A stretch of 6,081 nt of DNA, taken from the NCBI GenBank assembly GCA_947460795.1, contig CANHJA010000140.1, positions 1 to 6,081 on the forward strand, written 5' to 3'. The notes below the pieces were generated by a model. It searched no databases and had not been told where the DNA came from. It worked only from the letters and a program-made list of their open reading frames with translations. A program made the translations under genes and the position numbers. Below, in pieces: positions 5,834-6,081 of this stretch (within the stretch, counting starts at the first letter, position 1; the number at the start of each line of letters is the position of its first letter). The stretch is from Bacteroidota bacterium (lineage in GTDB: Bacteria; Bacteroidota; Bacteroidia; Chitinophagales; Chitinophagaceae).

Positions 5834-6081
5834 TCAATTCATTTCCAATTTCTTTTTCCATTCTCTGTAACCCAAAAATGCAATAACAACATAAATCATA
5901 GTTAATAAAGAGGTTAATTCTAATCCTTTATAAAATTGCAAAGGAATGGCTATGAGGTTTGAAATATTTAATAATATCCAATTTTCTAACTTTCTTTTTA
6001 ATAACAACCAAGTACCGGCCCAAGCAAAAGCAGATACGATTGCATCTAAATAAGGAACTGTACTGTCGGTAAATTGATTTA
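5834..6081 (-). CDS. pnuC: PnuC-family vitamin/nucleoside transporter, C-terminal part only
   Basis: An inner-membrane facilitator of the PnuC family, normally moving nicotinamide riboside (the paralog PnuT moves thiamine) with trapping by phosphorylation inside. Only the last 81 residues are in the window; the frame runs off the right edge and ends with TGA at 5834-5836. The family signature is clear: TDSTVPYLDAIVSAFAWAGT followed by WLLLKRKLENW, then NLIAIPLQFYKGLELTSLLT, and a last helix IYVVIAFLGYREW with a short lysine-rich tail (KKKLEMN). That gives three hydrophobic segments, with Lys-rich loops on the presumed cytoplasmic side. It reads in the same direction as rpsO, which has its own promoter in the gap, so it is probably a separate unit. 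Substrate choice between nicotinamide riboside and thiamine cannot be made from this end, and no kinase gene follows it. No strong terminator is visible after it, only an AT-only 13-base palindrome at 5815-5827. Confidence 0.9.
   Translation of the reverse strand, partial: NQFTDSTVPYLDAIVSAFAWAGTWLLLKRKLENWILLNISNLIAIPLQFYKGLELTSLLTMIYVVIAFLGYREWKKKLEMN

Noticed and set aside
1..6081. tRNA, rRNA, CRISPR array, insertion sequence or integrase
   Set aside because: I saw no cloverleaf arms, regularly spaced repeats, transposase motifs or long terminal inverted repeats on either strand.

Overview
The window looks like a chromosomal segment of a low-GC member of the Bacteroidota. The evidence is the AT-rich composition, two matches to the TAnnTTTG -7 promoter element typical of that phylum, A-rich leaders without Shine-Dalgarno sequences, and the protein types present: a DUF1573 lipoprotein, a secreted S9 peptidase resembling dipeptidyl-peptidase 5, and a rpsO-pnp pair. 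The genus cannot be fixed from this sequence.

Left part, + strand. A gene that enters from beyond the left edge encodes a membrane-anchored thioredoxin-fold protein with a CLPC active site. One base later comes a DUF1573 lipoprotein carrying a Cys-Asn-Cys motif. The two look like one operon working outside the cytoplasmic membrane. An imperfect hairpin separates them from a complete single gene for a secreted S9 serine peptidase (beta-propeller plus alpha/beta-hydrolase), which has its own probable -7 element.

Centre. The peptidase gene and pnp converge on a 130-base gap that contains three successive hairpins. The last is a perfect 15-bp-arm palindrome flanked by A- and T-runs that should stop transcription from both sides.

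Right part, - strand. Reading right to left: the C-terminal end of a PnuC-type vitamin/nucleoside transporter cut by the right edge, rpsO (ribosomal protein S15) with a clear promoter and intrinsic terminator, and pnp (polynucleotide phosphorylase), complete with all five domains. The rpsO-pnp order is the widely conserved one, but here a strong terminator lies between them. The pnp leader of roughly 170 bases holds two perfect 8-bp hairpins and a 13-base direct repeat, which is the least explained structure in the window.

Most of the window is ordinary core genome. I see no mobile element, CRISPR array, tRNA or rRNA, and no convincing new multi-gene system. The items most worth a second look are the pnp leader and the thioredoxin/DUF1573 pair. 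No gene-free stretch exceeds 300 bases.
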